Below the pieces are notes generated by a model. The model saw only the letters and a program-made list of their open reading frames with translations. It was not told the origin of the DNA and ran no database searches. From contig JAOUEW010000001.1 in NCBI GenBank assembly GCA_029858505.1, positions 620,001 through 684,000 of the forward strand: 64,000 bases of DNA, given 5' to 3'. Below are positions 16,795 to 25,902 of this stretch, in pieces. This DNA comes from Deltaproteobacteria bacterium (GTDB lineage Bacteria; SAR324; JACQKK01). Within the stretch, counting starts at the first letter, position 1; the number at the start of each line of letters is the position of its first letter. A program made the position numbers and the translations under genes.

Positions 16795-17820
16795 CTACTC
16801 TTTGCCTTCCGTTCCTTTTTTGGATTTCCACAGTTCATTCACTTTTTTGGTTAATTTATCGAGCTGGCTGACCATGGCGGAGCTATGGAGCCATTCTTTA
16901 ATGGGCCGGGCGGGAATGCCCGCGTAGTGTTCTTTGGGTTGGGGAACGCGGGTGAGCAGGGATTTCCCCCCGATGATGACTTGAGGAATATCGGGAAAGT
17001 GAATATGCCCGTTGATGCCCGACTGCCCCCCCATGGCCAAATAGGGGCCCATGCGGGTGGAGCCCGCAATGCCCACCTGCCCGGCCAGCATGGAGTGGGG
17101 CCCCACCTGCACGTTGTGGGCGATATGCACCAGGTTATCGAGTTTGGTGCCCTGGCCAATGATGGTTTTTTCGTACACGGCCCGGTCGATGGAGCAGTTG
17201 CCCTGAATTTCCACGTCGTCTTGAATTTCCACAATGCCCAGGTGGGGGATTTTCAGGTGGCGGCCCTGGTGGGTGTGAAAACCAAACCCATCGGAGCCGA
17301 TGACCACCCCGCTGTGCAAGATTACCCGGTTGCCCAGGGTGCATCCCCACAGCACCGACACGTTGGGGTGAATCCAGCAGTCCTCGCCCATCACAGCGCC
17401 GTCGCCCACCACGGTGCCGGCCATGATCACGGTGCGGGCCCCCACCCGGGCCTGGGCCCCCACCACCACCAAGGGTCCGATGGACGCCGAAGGATGCACC
17501 TCTGCCGTGGGGTCCACCACCGCCGAGGGATGCACCCCTGGGGGGGGAACCTTGGCCGGGCGCAGCAGGTGGGTGAGAGCAATGATGCTAAGCCGGGGGT
17601 TGGCCGAGCGCAGCACGGTTTTGCCGGGCAGGGCCGCCCCAGGGGGGGCCAAGATGACCAACGCGCCGGAGGCCAGGGCCTGGGGGGCCATTTTGTCCTC
17701 GGATATAAAAGCCAGGTCCTCCGGCCCGGCGTTTTCCAGCGAGCGGATGTTCGTCACCTGGAGGGAGCCGTCTCCTTCCAGGGCCAGTTCGGCTTGGCGG
17801 GCCAATTCAGAAGCCTGCAT
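16795..17820 (-). CDS. lpxD: UDP-3-O-(3-hydroxyacyl)glucosamine N-acyltransferase
   Basis: Third enzyme of lipid A synthesis; it transfers a 3-hydroxyacyl chain from ACP to the 2-amino group. 341 residues, the normal length. There is an N-terminal uridine-binding domain, then a left-handed beta helix of hexapeptide repeats (VVDPTAEVHPSASIGP, AQVGA-like turns, GDGAVMGEDCWIHPNV). The catalytic-histidine segment is LVHIAHNVQVG, and QVGIAGST and QSGINGH follow. A helical C-terminus (SQLDKLTKKVNEL) helps trimerise. The usual bamA-skp-lpxD-fabZ-lpxA cluster is absent here, so lpxD stands alone. Confidence 0.95.
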   Translation of the reverse strand: MQASELARQAELALEGDGSLQVTNIRSLENAGPEDLAFISEDKMAPQALASGALVILAPPGAALPGKTVLRSANPRLSIIALTHLLRPAKVPPPGVHPSAVVDPTAEVHPSASIGPLVVVGAQARVGARTVIMAGTVVGDGAVMGEDCWIHPNVSVLWGCTLGNRVILHSGVVIGSDGFGFHTHQGRHLKIPHLGIVEIQDDVEIQGNCSIDRAVYEKTIIGQGTKLDNLVHIAHNVQVGPHSMLAGQVGIAGSTRMGPYLAMGGQSGINGHIHFPDIPQVIIGGKSLLTRVPQPKEHYAGIPARPIKEWLHSSAMVSQLDKLTKKVNELWKSKKGTEGKE

Positions 17821-18015
17821 GGGGTTCCTTTCCGTTCAAAAGAGAGACCAGGGGGTAGGATTCCTTACGGTTTTTACGGCGCATAAAAAATTTGTTATAA
17901 AGAACCATAAAGAATAGACGCCATCTGCCGATGCTTCTTCCAGGAAGATATCTCGTTCGTGTGAATCAACCGAATGGGGGGTTCGCACCTCCTTATTTCA
18001 TATCAAGAGGCGGCC

Positions 18016-18429
18016 ATGAAGAAAATCATATTGGGCATGTTGCTGCTGGGGCTGCTGGCCGCGGGGGTGGCTTTCCCGGCGGGGGTGAGTTACGGCCCCT
18101 ACAACGGCACCAGCGGCTTTCAAGACATTCATGTGGATGGCAACGTGTTTATTATCACGTTCACCACGCCGGTTACCGGAAACGGCCGGTTCAAGGTGTA
18201 CATCAACCCAGAGCCCTATAATTTTTACCGCTGCGCCCAGCTAACCCAAGAACGGGGGTATGCTTCCTTCGTGGTGGAAAGCACCTACAGCACCATCACC
18301 GACAACTATTACACGGTCAGCCGCACCATTCATGTGTCGAAGGCGGCCAAAGACATGAACAACGTGATGTCGTTCGATGCCAGCATGGTGCTGCAAACCA
18401 TGAGCGGGCGGGTGGCGGGCAACCCTTAG
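18016..18429 (+). CDS. Secreted protein of the CC0125/CC1285-like type
   Basis: 137 residues with a signal peptide (MKKIILGMLLLGLLAAGVAFPAG, cleavage near residue 20). The mature part has VFIITFTTPVTGNGRF, NFYRCAQLTQERGYASFVV. This resembles small envelope proteins annotated CC0125/CC1285, in which a strand is followed by an R-A/C-A-x-L-T helix and GY..F. No lipobox Cys is seen. The ATG at 18016 follows AAGAGG at a proper distance; the frame's earlier start (17974) would spoil the signal peptide. Its stop overlaps that of convergent metH. Function unknown; that family name is recalled by pattern, not searched. Confidence 0.65.
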   Translation: MKKIILGMLLLGLLAAGVAFPAGVSYGPYNGTSGFQDIHVDGNVFIITFTTPVTGNGRFKVYINPEPYNFYRCAQLTQERGYASFVVESTYSTITDNYYTVSRTIHVSKAAKDMNNVMSFDASMVLQTMSGRVAGNP

Positions 18430-21400
18430 CTGTCCATTCCGGCGGCGAAATACATCGCGTCTGGGTGGTGAAACACCAGGGCCGACACCGAAGCCTCCGG
18501 CTCCATCATGTATCCCTCGGTCAATTGCACCCCAATGTCTGCCGGGTTCAGCAGGGCGAACAGCTTTTCCTGATCGGCCAGTTCTGGGCAGGCGGCATAA
18601 CCAAAAGAAAACCTGGCTCCGCGGTATTTCCCCTTCAGCACTTCTTGAACGCTTTGTTCCGGCCCGTCGGGGAACCCCCAGGCGGCCCGCAGGCGGGCGT
18701 GCAGCCATTCGGCGGCGGCCTCGGCGGTTTCCAGGGCCAGGGCTTGCAGGGCGTGGCTTTTCAGGTAGGCGCCTTCCTGTTTTAGTTTCTCGGCCTGTTG
18801 CCGAATGCCTTCCCCGGCCGTCACCACCAGGGCGGCCACATGGTCGGCCCCCCCGTTGGCAGGCAACACAAAGTCTGGCAGGGCCAAGCCGTCTTCCCGC
18901 TGCTGGCGGGGGAACTGAAACACCGTGCTGTTCCCTTGAGCGGGGTCGGTCAGGGTCAGCCGGTTGGTTTCGGGTTCTCCCTTGGCCTGAAAGAACTGCC
19001 ACACCACCCCCACCTTCATGCCGCCCCGGCGGCCTTCTTCCATCAGTTGATCCACCGTGGCCTTCAGCTCCAGGGCCAGGGGGTCCTTGGCGGCCAGTTT
19101 GTCGCGGGCGTTGCCCTTCAGCCCCAGGTGCTTGCCGTACAGCATTTGGGGGTTCAGATAGGCCCACACGTCATCCAGCCGCACGGATTTCATCACGTGG
19201 CGGCGGGTGTCTTCCACCGGGGGGATGGGCAGGTCCACCCGCACCCGGGAAGAGCGGCGGTTCGGAACGGCCGGAGCAGCCGGAGCCTCTGGGGCGGGGG
19301 CCTGGCCCGGAACGGCGGTCCATTGGGCGGCGGTGGCGGCGGCCTGGGCCGGGTCCCGCAGTTTGTTGGCCCAGTCCAGCCCCTTCATGGCGTCTTGGGC
19401 ATACACCACCGGGCCTTGGTAGGCCGGGCCAATGCGGTTTTTGGTGAAGTTTTGGCTTAAGGCCGCTCCCCCCACCAGCATGGGGGTGGCAATGCCCGCG
19501 GCGGTGAGGTCTTGGGCGGTGATAATCATCTGCTGGGCGCTTTTCACCAGCAGGCCCGACAAGCCGATCAGATCCGGTTTGTGTTCTTTGCAGGCGGCCA
19601 CCAGTTGCTCTGGGGGCACCTTAATGCCCAGGTTCACCACCCGGAAGCCGTTGTTGGTGAAGATGATGTCAACCAGGTTTTTGCCGATGTCGTGGACGTC
19701 GCCCTTCACCGTGGCCAGCAGCATGGTGCCCATGCGGCTGACGCCGGTTTTTTCCATGTGGGGTTCCAGCAGAGACACCGCGGCCTTCATGGCTTCGGCG
19801 CTTTGCAGCACCTCGGCCACGATCAACTTGTTGGCGTTGAATTGCCGCCCAACTTCCTCCATGCCCGCCATCAGCGGCCCGTTGATGATGTCTAGGGGGG
19901 CCATGGTTTGGCGGGCCAGTTCCAGGTCTGCCGCCAGGCCGTCTTTCACCCCGCGCACAATGTAGCGGGCCAGCCGCTCTTCCAGGGGCAGTTGGGTTTC
20001 GGGCTGGGTGGCCACGGGTTTTTTGGCCCGGAAGTGGGCGGCAAAGGCGGCCACCGGGTCGTCTCCCCGGTTGAACAGCAGGTCATCGGCCAGTTTTTTT
20101 TCTTCCTCGGGGATCTCTCCGTAGCGCACCAGTTTTTCGGCGTTGACGATGGCCATGTCTAGCCCCGCCTGCACGCAGTGATATAAGAACACGGCGTTCA
20201 GCACCTCTCGCCCGGCGGGGGGCAGCCCGAACGACACGTTCGACACCCCCAGGATGGTTTTGCACAGGGGCAGGGCTTGCTTAATCAGCCGCAGGCCCTC
20301 AATGGTTTCCGCCGCCGAGCCGATGTAGTTTTCATCGCCCGTGGCGCAGGGGAACACCAGGGGGTCGAAAATAATATCGGTGGGGTCCACCCCGTACTTT
20401 TTGGTCAACAAATCGTAGGAGCGCTGGGCCACGGCCAGCTTGCGCTGGCGGGTCACGGCCATGGACTGGGCCGGGTCTTCGTCGATGGTTCCCACGATCA
20501 GGGCCGCCCCATACCGCCGGGCCAGGGGCACCACCTGCTCAAAGCGTTCTTCGCCGTCTTCCAGGTTAATGGAGTTGATGACGCACTTACCCTGGGACCA
20601 GGGCAGGGCCTGGGCAATCACCGCGGGGTCGGTGGAGTCAATCATCAGGGGCACCTTTACCTTGCGGATGACCTGATCGAGAAACCGCTCCATGTCGGCC
20701 TTTTCATCCCGGTCGGGGTTGGCCAGGTTCACGTCGATGATTTGGGCGCCTTTTTCCACCTGCCGCTTGGCGATCTCGGCGGCTTCCTCAAACTTTTCCT
20801 GGGCAATCATGTCGCGGAACAGTTTGCTGCCCACGGCGTTGGTGCGCTCGCCCACGATAATGGGGCGGTTCTCATCGGTGATCTCCAGCCACTCAATGCC
20901 CGACACCAGGGTGCGGTTGAACTGGGGAATCTGCCGGGGCTTGGCCCCCCGGGCCATTTCGGCAAACGCCCGGATGTGGTCGGGGGTGGTTCCGCAGCAG
21001 CCCCCCACCAGGTTGACCCACCCTTCCTCCACAAAGCGTTTCATCACGGCCACCATCATGGCGGGGCTTTCCAGGTAGCAGCCGTCTTCATCGGGCAGCC
21101 CGGCGTTGGGCACCACCGCCACCCGGGTTTTGGCCAGGGCCGCCAGGGAACGCACGTGGTCGGTCATGTAGCTGGGGCCCGTGGCGCAGTTCAGGCCGAT
21201 GTACAGCAGATCCTCGTGGGCCAAACTCACCGCCAGGGCTTCCACCCCCTGCCCGGCCAGCATGGTGCCGGTGGGTTCGATGGTGCCGCTGACCGCCACC
21301 GGCAACTCATAGCCTTGCTCGCGGAAGGCCTGGTGAATGCCTTCCAGGGCCGCCTTGATGTTGCGGGTGTCTTGGGCGGTTTCAATCAGCAAATAATCGC

Positions 21401-21884
21401 AGCCCCCTTCGCTCAAGCCCAGGGTTTGGATCCGGAAGCTATCCACCAGTTCCTCAAACGTCACCCCGCCAGTCACCGTGATGGACTTGGTGGTGGGGCC
21501 CATGCTGCCGCACACAAAGCGGGGCTGCTGGGGGGTGGAAAACCGGTCGGCCTGTTCCCGGGCCAGTTCCGCCGCCCGACGGTTGATTTCCCTGGCCTTG
21601 GCCCCCAGGCCGTATTCATCCAGCACCAAGGGGGTGCCCCCAAAGGTGTCGGTTTCCACAATGTCGCAGCCCGCTTCCAGATATTTGGCGTGCATGGCGG
21701 AAATGACATCGGGCCGGGTGAGCACCAGGTTTTCGTTGCAGCCCTCCAGGTCGCCGCCCCCAAAGTCTGCCGCTGTCAGCCCTTGGGTTTGCAGGTACAC
21801 CCCGGTGGAGCCGTCCAGCACCAGAATCCGGCGGGCCAGGGCGTCTTTCAATGTGTTCACTCTCTGTTGCACGGGCAGCGACAT
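18426..21884 (-). CDS. metH: Cobalamin-dependent methionine synthase
   Basis: Transfers the methyl group of 5-methyl-THF via methylcobalamin to homocysteine. 1,152 residues, with all four modules in order. The homocysteine/zinc domain has GLNCATG near 231 and VGGCCGTTPDH near 296. The pterin domain has IVGERTNAVGSK near 345. The cobalamin domain has the axial His731 in GDVHDIGK. The C-terminal AdoMet reactivation domain has GKYRGARFSFGYAACPEL and ADIGVQLTEGYMMEPEASV. No B12 riboswitch fits in the 155 bases before the divergent TetR gene. Intact and unambiguous. Confidence 0.97.
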   Translation of the reverse strand: MSLPVQQRVNTLKDALARRILVLDGSTGVYLQTQGLTAADFGGGDLEGCNENLVLTRPDVISAMHAKYLEAGCDIVETDTFGGTPLVLDEYGLGAKAREINRRAAELAREQADRFSTPQQPRFVCGSMGPTTKSITVTGGVTFEELVDSFRIQTLGLSEGGCDYLLIETAQDTRNIKAALEGIHQAFREQGYELPVAVSGTIEPTGTMLAGQGVEALAVSLAHEDLLYIGLNCATGPSYMTDHVRSLAALAKTRVAVVPNAGLPDEDGCYLESPAMMVAVMKRFVEEGWVNLVGGCCGTTPDHIRAFAEMARGAKPRQIPQFNRTLVSGIEWLEITDENRPIIVGERTNAVGSKLFRDMIAQEKFEEAAEIAKRQVEKGAQIIDVNLANPDRDEKADMERFLDQVIRKVKVPLMIDSTDPAVIAQALPWSQGKCVINSINLEDGEERFEQVVPLARRYGAALIVGTIDEDPAQSMAVTRQRKLAVAQRSYDLLTKKYGVDPTDIIFDPLVFPCATGDENYIGSAAETIEGLRLIKQALPLCKTILGVSNVSFGLPPAGREVLNAVFLYHCVQAGLDMAIVNAEKLVRYGEIPEEEKKLADDLLFNRGDDPVAAFAAHFRAKKPVATQPETQLPLEERLARYIVRGVKDGLAADLELARQTMAPLDIINGPLMAGMEEVGRQFNANKLIVAEVLQSAEAMKAAVSLLEPHMEKTGVSRMGTMLLATVKGDVHDIGKNLVDIIFTNNGFRVVNLGIKVPPEQLVAACKEHKPDLIGLSGLLVKSAQQMIITAQDLTAAGIATPMLVGGAALSQNFTKNRIGPAYQGPVVYAQDAMKGLDWANKLRDPAQAAATAAQWTAVPGQAPAPEAPAAPAVPNRRSSRVRVDLPIPPVEDTRRHVMKSVRLDDVWAYLNPQMLYGKHLGLKGNARDKLAAKDPLALELKATVDQLMEEGRRGGMKVGVVWQFFQAKGEPETNRLTLTDPAQGNSTVFQFPRQQREDGLALPDFVLPANGGADHVAALVVTAGEGIRQQAEKLKQEGAYLKSHALQALALETAEAAAEWLHARLRAAWGFPDGPEQSVQEVLKGKYRGARFSFGYAACPELADQEKLFALLNPADIGVQLTEGYMMEPEASVSALVFHHPDAMYFAAGMDS

Positions 21885-22004
21885 GGGCGCGTTCCAAAAA
21901 AGCGTTGAACCGCCAAGACAGGGCGGTGAAGGGTTAAGAGATTGATTCTACAGGATGGAACAGCATAGGGAAAGGGTTTGGCTGGAGGGATTATAAAAAT
22001 ATAG

Positions 22005-22033
22005 TTGACTAAAATTATATAGCGATATATAAA
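22005..22033 (+). promoter_or_regulatory. Consensus promoter and overlapping palindrome, predicted leaderless start
   Basis: TTGACT (22005-22010), 17 bases, then TATAAA (22028-22033). The ATG of the TetR gene begins at 22040, about where transcription should start, so the mRNA would have almost no leader. TTATATA-GCGA-TATATAA (22015-22032) is a perfect 7-bp inverted repeat lying between the boxes and over the -10, a natural operator for autorepression. The surrounding 90 bases are far more AT-rich than the genome. Confidence 0.65.
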
Positions 22034-22039
22034 ATAATC

Positions 22040-22738
22040 ATGAACGAGAAAATCCACCAAGTGCCGTTGCGCCCCCGCAAGCAGGCCCAAACCAAACTGG
22101 CCCTAATGAACGCCGCCCTGGAGGCGGTGGCCGTCCGGCCCTTGGAGCAGGTGACGGTGAGAGAGTTGTGCGAGGCGGCCCAGGTCTCCGAGCCCACGTT
22201 CTTCAATTATTTTTCGGCCAAGGCCGATGTGCTGGTTCATTTCATTCGCTTGTGGTCGCTGGAAATGGGCTGGCATGCCCGGCGGACAGCCCTGGAACGG
22301 GGTGCCATGGCCGCCGTGGAAGACATTTTTTTGCGCACGTTTACCCAGGCGGCTGGCAGCCCAGGCCTGATGGCGGAGATTGTGGCGGTGATGGCCCGGA
22401 TGGACAAAGCGCCCCCCCTGGATCCCATTCCCGCGGTGGAGCGGTGGCTGCGGTTTCCAGAATTGGAGGGCATTGAAGACTTAGAGCCGGGGGGGCTGGA
22501 AACCCTGCTTCCCCCCCTGTTGGCGCTAGCCGCGAAACAGGGCGAGTTGCCCCAGGATATGGACCAGCAGGGGGCTTTTCTTTCGCTGTGCGCGCTGTTC
22601 TTTGGTCTGTCGGTGCTGCTGCGGCAACTGCCACCCCAGGCCCTGCGAGAAACGGTGTTGGATCAACTGAGCATTCTATGGGCGGGCCTAAGGGCCCGGC
22701 CTGAACTTGAAACTTCTACTCGAAAGGAGCAGCCATGA
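22040..22738 (+). CDS. TetR/AcrR-family transcriptional regulator
   Basis: 232 residues. The N-terminal helix-turn-helix is VTVRELCEAAQVSEPTFFNYF (residues ~38-58), with the family's FFNYF in the recognition helix, then KADVLVHFI. The C-terminal half is a helical ligand-binding domain with no recognisable ligand signature. The gene is divergent from metH. It overlaps the downstream nitrilase-fold gene by four bases (ATGA), so the two are translationally coupled. A palindrome over its own -10 suggests autoregulation of this two-gene unit. Confidence 0.9.
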   Translation: MNEKIHQVPLRPRKQAQTKLALMNAALEAVAVRPLEQVTVRELCEAAQVSEPTFFNYFSAKADVLVHFIRLWSLEMGWHARRTALERGAMAAVEDIFLRTFTQAAGSPGLMAEIVAVMARMDKAPPLDPIPAVERWLRFPELEGIEDLEPGGLETLLPPLLALAAKQGELPQDMDQQGAFLSLCALFFGLSVLLRQLPPQALRETVLDQLSILWAGLRARPELETSTRKEQP

Positions 22739-24240
22739 GCCCGAATAGTGCCGCCCTGAGCCCCAACCAAACAGCCTTGAGCAAAGTTTTGACCACACCC
22801 CTGGTGAACACTCTGGGGGTTCCCCCATGGGCCTGGCTGGCCCTGGGGGCACTGCTGACCGTGCTGACCGGAATGCGCTGGAACGTAGCCCCGCTGGCTT
22901 GGCTGGCCCCTGTTCCGTATCTCATCTACCTCCATCAAACCCATGGTCGGCGCAGCCGTTGGTTGTTCCTGGGGGTTCTGCTGCTGGCGGTTAACCTTCA
23001 GGTGTTGAAGATGATCACCGACCCCCTGCCGATATTTGTGGCGCCGATGTTTGGGCTACCCATCGCCCTGATTCTGTTCGCTGTGTTTATGCTTTGGCAG
23101 GCCATCCGTATCCGTTTGGGCGAAACCTGGGGGTTGTACGCCTTCCCGGTGCTCACCGCGTTGTTGGAACTGTTGACCTACCGCTTCAGCGAAGGGGGCA
23201 CCTGGGGAACCTACGCCGTGACCCAGGTGGAAAACCTGCCCCTGTTGCAGCTGGCCTCTTTGTTCGGCGTGTCGGCCATCGGGTTCGTGATGGCCTGGGT
23301 GGGGTCGTTTGTGATGGTGGCTTTGACCAGCCCGAACCCTGGCCGCTTAGCCCGCCATGGGCTAGCCCTGGGGCTGGTGCTGGCCCTGGTGTTCACCTTT
23401 GGGGCCATCCGGGGTTTCACCCCCCAAGGAAAAACCGTTCTTACCGCCGGGGTGGTATCTGATTTGATTCTGACGCCAGACCGGTTTCAGGCCTCCAAAG
23501 AGGTTAAGATCGCCACGGAAACCTTGTTTGCCCGCACAGTGGCCGCCGCCCGCCAGGGAGCCCGCATCGTGGCCTGGAACGAAGCCGCCACGGTGGTGGC
23601 CCCGGCGGAGGAATCGGCCTTCTTGCAGCGGGGGGCTGCCTTGGCCCGCCAGGAAGGCATTGACCTGATGCTGGCCTATGCCGTGCCTCTGTCTTCGGCA
23701 CCCTTTCGGTTTGAAAACAAATACGTTTGGTTTTCCGAAAAGGGAGAGGTGGTGGAAACCTATTTCAAGCACCATCCAGTGCCGGGCAGCGAACCGGCCG
23801 AACCCGGCAGGGCACCCCTGGCCGCTTTCGACCGCCCCTACGGCCGAACGGCCGGGGCCATTTGCTACGATTATGACTTCCCCGCCATGGCCCTGGGGCA
23901 TGCCGCCCTGGGGGCTGGATTGGTGATGGTTCCATCTTCGGATTGGAAGGGGATTGATCCCTACCACAGCCAAATCGCCCGCATTCGGGCCATTGAGGGG
24001 GGGTTCTCGGTGGTGCGGCCCGTGCGGGCCTCTACCTCCATGGCCTTCGATGCCTATGGCCGCACCCGGGAGGCGCTGCCCTTCTTTGAGCAAAATGACC
24101 GGGTGATGCTGGCCCGGGTGCCCGTGGAACCGGTGAGGACGTTGTACGCTCGCATGGGAGATTCCATTGGCTGGGCGTATGGATTGTTTCTGTTGGCGGT
24201 GGGATGGACCCTGTGGAAACGGAAGGGGAAACCCGCTTAA
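22735..24240 (+). CDS. Membrane nitrilase-fold protein, apolipoprotein N-acyltransferase-like
   Basis: 501 residues: several N-terminal membrane helices (e.g. APLAWLAPVPYLIYL, WLFLGVLLLAVNLQVL, FVMAWVGSFVMVAL), a carbon-nitrogen hydrolase domain, and a last helix (WAYGLFLLAVGWTLW). The Glu-Lys-Cys triad is present: E283 in WNEAA, K345 in YFKHHPVPG, C377 in ICYDYDF. This is the layout of Lnt, which N-acylates lipoproteins at the inner membrane. However, coupling to a TetR gene suggests a regulated paralogue rather than the housekeeping Lnt. Whether it acylates lipoproteins or another amine is unknown. Confidence 0.75.
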   Translation: MSPNSAALSPNQTALSKVLTTPLVNTLGVPPWAWLALGALLTVLTGMRWNVAPLAWLAPVPYLIYLHQTHGRRSRWLFLGVLLLAVNLQVLKMITDPLPIFVAPMFGLPIALILFAVFMLWQAIRIRLGETWGLYAFPVLTALLELLTYRFSEGGTWGTYAVTQVENLPLLQLASLFGVSAIGFVMAWVGSFVMVALTSPNPGRLARHGLALGLVLALVFTFGAIRGFTPQGKTVLTAGVVSDLILTPDRFQASKEVKIATETLFARTVAAARQGARIVAWNEAATVVAPAEESAFLQRGAALARQEGIDLMLAYAVPLSSAPFRFENKYVWFSEKGEVVETYFKHHPVPGSEPAEPGRAPLAAFDRPYGRTAGAICYDYDFPAMALGHAALGAGLVMVPSSDWKGIDPYHSQIARIRAIEGGFSVVRPVRASTSMAFDAYGRTREALPFFEQNDRVMLARVPVEPVRTLYARMGDSIGWAYGLFLLAVGWTLWKRKGKPA

Positions 24241-24357
24241 AACGACCCGCCTGGGCTTCCTGTTGGGGGCTGTGATAAACTTAAAGTCGGAGTGCGGGGG
24301 GGCCTCCGCTGGTGATTTGTTCCCCCACATAAAGAATCCTTTCAGGGAGGAGATTCC

Positions 24358-24939
24358 ATGACCAGAAAATCTATGCGGAGATGGTCCATTCTCGGGTTAT
24401 TCATGGGATTGGTATTAACTGGTTTGGGAGCCAACGAATCTCAAGCCCAGGATACACAGCAATATTTTAGCGGCCACATTGGCGTTTCAAGGGTATGGGT
24501 GGCCCCCAGCACGGGATTAAGAAGCGCAGACGCGTTGTTTCTCATGGCAGAATATCAGTGGGTCTACAAAGACCGCGTTGGGGTTGTCCCCTTCGTCCGA
24601 ACAAACATTATTAATGGGTTTGATGGCGGAATCACCTTGCGTGTCTATCCCGGAGATGGGTTTTATTTCGGCGGCGGGGTAACAAGCAACGTTTTCCAAA
24701 CTTTTCGCTGGCAACAAAGCTGCGTGTGGGCATGCAATCAAGTTTATTATCATGTTGAAGGACCTGGTCAAATTGTTACCTTGGGCAAAGTGCTTGAGAA
24801 TGGGCTTTCGATCCAAATCAATTATCAAAACATGCGGCAGGAAATGATTGAGTACATGAACAACTCCTCCCGAGCCGTCACCCTGCGGGAAAATGTTCCC
24901 TATACCCGGGGCGATGTTTCGGTTGGAATCCGTTTCTGA
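24358..24939 (+). CDS. Secreted small beta-barrel protein, tandem paralogue 1
   Basis: 193 residues with a signal peptide (residues ~1-30, SILGLFMGLVLTGLGANESQAQ). The mature part alternates aromatic and glycine strands (VGVVPFVRTN, GGITLRVYPGDGFYFGGGV, SIQINYQNMRQEMIEY) and ends DVSVGIRF with a C-terminal Phe, as in outer-membrane barrels of about 8 strands. GGAGG precedes the ATG. It is closely similar to the next gene, especially in FYFGGGVTSN, GPGQIV.LGKV and NMRQEMIEY. No family recognised. First of four adjacent genes of this type. Confidence 0.65.
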   Translation: MTRKSMRRWSILGLFMGLVLTGLGANESQAQDTQQYFSGHIGVSRVWVAPSTGLRSADALFLMAEYQWVYKDRVGVVPFVRTNIINGFDGGITLRVYPGDGFYFGGGVTSNVFQTFRWQQSCVWACNQVYYHVEGPGQIVTLGKVLENGLSIQINYQNMRQEMIEYMNNSSRAVTLRENVPYTRGDVSVGIRF

Positions 24940-25087
24940 AGCCTTCCACTCTTCATAAGCCTTCTGGTTAAAGGGGAGTGGAGGTTTCGGGGGGGCCATG
25001 AGCGACGGGGGGGCATTGGGAGGAAAAGAAAGCCCCCACCTATTCCTTTGACTCCCCATAAAGCATACTTCTCGCGGAGGACAATCC

Positions 25088-25750
25088 ATGACAGGAACAT
25101 TGGCGTGGAAAGGGATTACCTTTGGGTTATTTATGGGATGGGTTTTGCTTGGCCTGGGCACGAGTGAATCCCAGGCCCAGGCTTCACCAGAACCCCAGGT
25201 ACAGAGTACACCAGAAGCACAGCCCCAGGTTGCGCCAGAACCCCCGGTGGAGAAAACCAAGGTATATTTGAATGTCCAACTTGGCGTTTCGAAGGTGGAG
25301 GTGACCCCCAGCACGGGGCCAAGGAAGAGTGAAATCAATTTCTTGATGGGAGAATTAGAGTGGGTTCACAAAGACCGCATAGGGGTTGTTCCTTTTTTTC
25401 GGTCCAGCCATGAAAATGGAGCCGATGTGGGAATCGCTCTGCGATTATATCCAGGAGGTGGATTTTATTTCGGCGGCGGGGTGACAAGCAATACTTTCCT
25501 GACTTATCGTGACCAAATCAATTGTTGGAATATTTTTGGTTCTTGCCGGAAGGTTTATTATGAGGCAAAAGGGCCAGGGCAAATCGTTTCTTTGGGCAAG
25601 GTGTTTGAGAGTGGGTTTTTGATCCAAATCAACCTTCAAAACATGCGGCAGGAAATGATCGAGTACAAGAACGATTCTTCCCGTGCCATCACCCTGCAGG
25701 AAATGGTGCCTTATACCCGGGGCGATGTTTCGGTTGGATACCGTTTCTGA
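25088..25750 (+). CDS. Secreted small beta-barrel protein, tandem paralogue 2
   Basis: 220 residues. It is the sister of the preceding gene, with the same signal-peptide style, the same FYFGGGVTSN and NMRQEMIEY blocks, and the same PYTRGDVSVG end (VSVGYRF). It differs by a Pro/Glu/Gln-rich linker of about 28 residues after the signal peptide (SPEPQVQSTPEAQPQVAPE), absent from paralogue 1. The downstream non-coding DNA also matches that of paralogue 1 (GTTAAAGGGGAG.GGAG), so a unit of about 720 bases including the spacer was duplicated. The role is unknown; the linker might reach peptidoglycan or a partner. Confidence 0.65.
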   Translation: MTGTLAWKGITFGLFMGWVLLGLGTSESQAQASPEPQVQSTPEAQPQVAPEPPVEKTKVYLNVQLGVSKVEVTPSTGPRKSEINFLMGELEWVHKDRIGVVPFFRSSHENGADVGIALRLYPGGGFYFGGGVTSNTFLTYRDQINCWNIFGSCRKVYYEAKGPGQIVSLGKVFESGFLIQINLQNMRQEMIEYKNDSSRAITLQEMVPYTRGDVSVGYRF

Positions 25751-25902
25751 TTCCCCCCATTCTTCAAGATCCTTCTGCTCTTCGGAGGTTAAAGGGGAGC
25801 GGAGATTTTTGGGGTGTGCCGTGTGCAATGAGGGGAGGGGGGTATTGTCGGGGAAGAAACATTGGCCATAGGTAAATTCAACCCGTGATGGAGAACGTGC
25901 CC

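Noticed and set aside
21885-22039. Cobalamin riboswitch before metH
   Set aside because: The gap is only 155 bases, AT-rich, and lacks the B12-box sequence; nothing of that fold is visible.
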